Below are positions 25,104 through 28,599 of a stretch of DNA of 28,599 nucleotides, piece after piece. The stretch comes from JACQXM01 sp964569425. GTDB taxonomy: Bacteria > Planctomycetota > Phycisphaerae > UBA1845. A program made the translations under genes and the position numbers. Numbering within the stretch: the first letter of the stretch is position 1; every line of letters begins with the position of its first letter. The notes below the pieces were generated by a model. It was not told the origin of the DNA. It ran no database searches and worked only from the letters and a program-made list of their open reading frames with translations. Where the stretch lies: NCBI GenBank assembly GCA_964569425.1, contig CAZMVD010000046.1, forward strand, positions 1-28,599, read 5' to 3'.

Positions 25104-26942
25104 CTATTCGGACAGACTCTTGAAGTAGACATCAAGGTGAAAGCGCGGTGAGCCGGAAGAGTCTGGACAGATCGGAAACGACTGCCAGTGCTCGAAGCGT
25201 TGATTATTGAATCCCGGGAGCGGGTCGAAACCTCTTTGGATGAAAACCATGTACGGATCAAACCGTTCCCATCCGTCCAGGTTGAGCGATACTCTTGCAT
25301 AGTCCCACCGTCGCGTGACGTACGCGAACACCGTGGATTCCATCAAGAACGTATGGGCCAATTCTCCCGTGGCCACGCGCTGGTTCGCCGACAAAGTATC
25401 GGTCAGCGCACCGATCTCGCACATGGCATCGCGGCAAGTGAAGGTGATTTCGCGAGCGCGAAGGGCGGTTCGCGCGATATCTGGAGCCAGACAGACTCCC
25501 AATACAAGCAGACCGGGCACACGAAGGGTCCTACGCGGCCACCACCGAATGAGCAGAACTCCGCCGCCGACACCGAGCAAGGCGAGCGCCATCCAGGCTG
25601 CGCAACCCGCCGCGGCGGGAGATAGCCCTGGGTGTTCACCCCAATTCATTCCCTGCGTCAAGTTCATGATCGGTTCGATCAGCAACGCTCGGAAATACAA
25701 CCCTGCCAGCAGGGCCAGGGGCAGCCCAGCGGCAACGCACCACCATCGATGCCCACCCCACTCAGGGTTGCCGCGCGCGGCGAATCGGATTCCACCTCCT
25801 CGAATGGCAGGGGCGATGAACATGGCCAGTGGCGGGAGCAAAAAGAGGAAACGCCGGTCCGGTTGATAGGCCTGCGTCACCAGAACAACGACCCCTCCAA
25901 GGAGCCAGCAGAGCATCATTCGATCGGTCGGTGTGCGGCGGCGGTCAGTGTGTGTGATGCAGCGCTGAACCGCCATCGCCGCGCAACAGCCGACCAGCCC
26001 GGCATTCAGAACCAAGAATCCGTTGGGTTCAAGCGTTCGGCTATACAGGCCAAGCATTCCGACGGCGGTCACCCAGGGGCGGGTTTGGCCCATAGAGTTG
26101 ATCGCCATGCTGTTTTGCATCTCGGCAAGCACCAACTCTGCGTATGGCGGGACGAAGAAGAGCAGGGTGATGCCGGCGACAACGCCCAGCGCCAAGCCGA
26201 AGCCGATTGGGGACGCCAGGCGGAAAGCCGATGCTGTACGTCCGGTCCGCGCATCCCACCAGTGCAACCCCCAATACAGCGCCGGGATGACCAGCATCGG
26301 AATCGCGGAAAGTTTGGCGCCGATCGCTGCGGCAAACAACGCGCCCCCTGCAATGCCCCACAGGGCGTGATCAGAGGCCCGTACCGTTGCCAACAACGCC
26401 GCGGTCAGGAAAAACAACTGGGTCGATTCGACGAACGCGACGCGATTGTGGGTAAGCATGAAGAAGTTCAATCCGATCACCAGCGTGGCGATTGAGGCCG
26501 TCCGCCAGCCGTTATCCTTGCGGGTCATGAAGTACACCAGTACGCACGTGCCCCACCCGCAAAGGGCCGCCAGTGCCCGCGTCGACCAGAGTCCGGGTCC
26601 GGTCAAAGCGTACATAGCGCGCAGCAGCAGCGTGTACAAAGGCGCAGCGAGGAGCCCCGGATTGTGGTCGTCCATGATCCACCGACCGAACAAGGCATGA
26701 TTCCTGGCATTTTGCGACCACCATCCCTCGTCGGTCAGATGATGGAACTGTACTTCCAGCGGCGTGTCGGCCTCGAGGAATGCAAGCCGAACCGACAACA
26801 GCACCGCCATCAGTGCCGCAACCACCACAATCTCCAAGGTGGTGACGGGCGAACGGCCTCTGATCGGCGATGCCTGATCCGCGCCCCGGAAGGAAGGGGG
26901 GGGTGGGGGACTTTCTCGTTCAAACGGCATCGGCTTCACCAT
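25104..26942 (-). CDS. Multi-pass membrane protein, GT-C glycosyltransferase-like (PMT/ArnT type)
   Basis: The product has 612 residues from the ATG at 26942, chosen because earlier in-frame starts (27008) would overlap the deacetylase by 89 bases. The N-terminal cytosolic stretch is Pro-rich (PPPPPS); then about ten membrane helices follow (first LEIVVVAALMAVLLSVRLAF). The loop after the first helix has HHLTDEGWWSQNARN, whose Asp-Glu matches the position of the catalytic acidic residue in GT-C enzymes such as ArnT and PMT. A long soluble C-terminus (about 170 residues) ends the protein. It probably transfers a sugar from a polyprenyl phosphate donor to a periplasmic or surface acceptor; the GT2 enzyme downstream would make such a donor (inference). 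A run of eight C on the coding strand (26895-26902) lies in its 5' end. Confidence 0.82.
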   Translation of the reverse strand: MVKPMPFERESPPPPPSFRGADQASPIRGRSPVTTLEIVVVAALMAVLLSVRLAFLEADTPLEVQFHHLTDEGWWSQNARNHALFGRWIMDDHNPGLLAAPLYTLLLRAMYALTGPGLWSTRALAALCGWGTCVLVYFMTRKDNGWRTASIATLVIGLNFFMLTHNRVAFVESTQLFFLTAALLATVRASDHALWGIAGGALFAAAIGAKLSAIPMLVIPALYWGLHWWDARTGRTASAFRLASPIGFGLALGVVAGITLLFFVPPYAELVLAEMQNSMAINSMGQTRPWVTAVGMLGLYSRTLEPNGFLVLNAGLVGCCAAMAVQRCITHTDRRRTPTDRMMLCWLLGGVVVLVTQAYQPDRRFLFLLPPLAMFIAPAIRGGGIRFAARGNPEWGGHRWWCVAAGLPLALLAGLYFRALLIEPIMNLTQGMNWGEHPGLSPAAAGCAAWMALALLGVGGGVLLIRWWPRRTLRVPGLLVLGVCLAPDIARTALRAREITFTCRDAMCEIGALTDTLSANQRVATGELAHTFLMESTVFAYVTRRWDYARVSLNLDGWERFDPYMVFIQRGFDPLPGFNNQRFEHWQSFPICPDSSGSPRFHLDVYFKSLSE

Positions 26943-27918
26943 CGCGTCCCGAGAATCGCGGAACCAGTCGTTTAAGGAGTGTCCCGTCGGCTGCGATTCG
27001 TGATGCAAACTCGCCTAAGGGTGACACCTCGAAGCGAGCCGTCAGATCGTTCAACCACGTTTCGGTCCTGGCCAGCTTGACCGTTCGCGGCATGCGCATC
27101 CCCGGGAAGAACGCCAACGCGTCGGTATCTTCGATGCCCAGGAAGTCGGTTGGATGCAACAGGATGGACGGTGGAATCCTCGCCGCCCGGCAAAGGTCCA
27201 GGGCCGCGCGGAAATAGGTCCGCGCAGCCCAGCCCATTCTCGCGCCGAGGAAATGGACATACGTCAGATGGAACGGCGCACGTATCACTGGTACGGTGGA
27301 AACCGGCAGTTCGAGAATACGACCGTACGCTGTTTCCCATTGAAACGGTTCGAGCGGCCGCAGTCCGTCGAACGCCGAGCCATACAATGCCCGTAGTCGT
27401 CGTTTGTCCTCATGCGCGAACCGCCCGGTGAGAAAATAGTAGCACCGGCCGAGCGGACCCAGAAAGCTCGGCAAGACCGAGGCGTCGTATTGATAACCTC
27501 GGCGCGCCAGTACATTAAGCAATCGGGATGACTGGCTGAATCCCGGACCGCGAAAACCGAGCGGGCGGCGTCCGGTGGCGGACTCAATGATTGCCTCGGC
27601 CTGGGCGAGTTCCCCGTCGATCTGTTCCTCCGACAGCAGGCAGAGTTGCGGGTCGTGGTGGAATGAATGGCTGGCTATCTCGTGCCCCTGGGTCGAGATG
27701 TGCCGTAACAGTGAGCGATGCGTTTCGATTGCCGCGTCCTGACCCACCACGAAGAAAGTGATGCGCAGTTCGCAGCGTGCCAGCATGTCGAGAATCCGCG
27801 GAAGGACCGTTTCCAGGTAGGACGGATAAGACTCCCACCCGGCGTCGCCGTGCGTCTTCATGTACGCCCACTGGTTGTCCAGATCGAGCGACAGGGTGGC
27901 GGTCGGCTTGGCAGGCAT
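26920..27918 (-). CDS. Polysaccharide deacetylase family protein (NodB-like)
   Basis: The product has 332 residues from the ATG at 27918 (AGAGG close upstream; a GTG at 27969 is possible). NodB-fold motifs are present: LSLDLDNQW (Asp12/Asp14, motif 1 in the DxD form), TFFVVGQ, HEIASHSFHH (metal ligands His84 and His88), GFRGPGF (motif 3) and SILLHPTDFLG (C-terminal His). Such enzymes remove N-acetyl groups from GlcNAc or related residues with a divalent metal. The lack of a signal peptide suggests it acts in the cytoplasm, perhaps on a lipid-linked or nucleotide sugar. It is the first gene of the island downstream of thiC, about 205 bases after its stop, and overlaps the membrane glycosyltransferase by 23 bases. 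Confidence 0.92.
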   Translation of the reverse strand: MPAKPTATLSLDLDNQWAYMKTHGDAGWESYPSYLETVLPRILDMLARCELRITFFVVGQDAAIETHRSLLRHISTQGHEIASHSFHHDPQLCLLSEEQIDGELAQAEAIIESATGRRPLGFRGPGFSQSSRLLNVLARRGYQYDASVLPSFLGPLGRCYYFLTGRFAHEDKRRLRALYGSAFDGLRPLEPFQWETAYGRILELPVSTVPVIRAPFHLTYVHFLGARMGWAARTYFRAALDLCRAARIPPSILLHPTDFLGIEDTDALAFFPGMRMPRTVKLARTETWLNDLTARFEVSPLGEFASRIAADGTLLKRLVPRFSGRDGEADAV

Positions 27919-28124
27919 GGTCCTCTTGAGTCGTTCAGGATAATCGGGAATCAGGGAGCCTGGGTCCACTTACCGTGGCGGTTCTGGGTCTACATTCCTG
28001 GTCGGGCCGGGCGTGCGCCGGAATCTGAACTTCTCCAGCACTGCCCCCCTCGAAAAGAACTGCGTCCGGCCGTCTGCGGGGGACTTCGTCCAATCATGGG
28101 GCCCGCGGCGCGGCCCGCGTTCGA

Positions 28125-28599
<475 letters not shown>

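Overview
The window is GC-rich DNA that looks like a draft or metagenome-assembled genome of a planctomycete, most likely class Phycisphaerae. This rests on protein architecture, not on a marker gene. The signs are an ECF sigma factor next to a Ser/Thr kinase with kinesin-light-chain-type TPRs, dockerin-like C-termini on secreted proteins, many Cys-rich exported proteins with GACC motifs, PEP-CTERM and IPTL-CTERM sorting tails, and an H-X9-DG pseudopilin. A run of 10 N at 17312-17321 marks an assembly gap.

Layout, left to right. (1) 1-2387, minus strand: a two-gene operon. An exported protein with YadA-head-like repeats and a C-terminal S74 self-cleaving chaperone domain is followed, with a one-base stop/start overlap, by a Cys-rich protein that runs off the left edge. 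(2) 2817-6324, plus strand: ECF sigma factor and membrane Ser/Thr kinase with nine 42-residue TPR units. (3) 6615-11609, minus strand: a 1664-residue secreted mosaic (duplicated Cys-rich module, GACC repeats, LamG-like domain, dockerin-like end) with an intrinsic terminator behind it. (4) 12173-13225, plus strand: purM. (5) 13280-18188, plus strand: a good promoter, a small His/Cys-rich exported protein, an H-X9-DG pseudopilin, then four consecutive paralogues that share one exported core domain but end in different anchoring modules (TSP3 plus IPTL-CTERM; IPTL-CTERM-like; PEP-CTERM; dockerin). (6) 18165-20549, minus strand: a Cys-rich exported protein with an internal duplication. (7) 20842-28599, minus strand: a five-gene envelope-polysaccharide operon (deacetylase, GT-C-like membrane protein, GT2 glycosyltransferase, FAD oxidoreductase, WecB epimerase). 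It sits between the 3' end of an intact thiC and a displaced thiC 3' fragment, which share a 215-bp identical direct repeat.

The two most interesting structures are the tandem family with interchangeable surface anchors and the polysaccharide island bounded by duplicated thiC 3' ends. In the first, invariant His/Trp positions and a neighbouring His/Cys-rich protein suggest, by inference only, a metal-related role at the cell surface. The second suggests insertion or recombination at the end of thiC. No tRNA, rRNA, CRISPR array, transposase or integrase was recognised.
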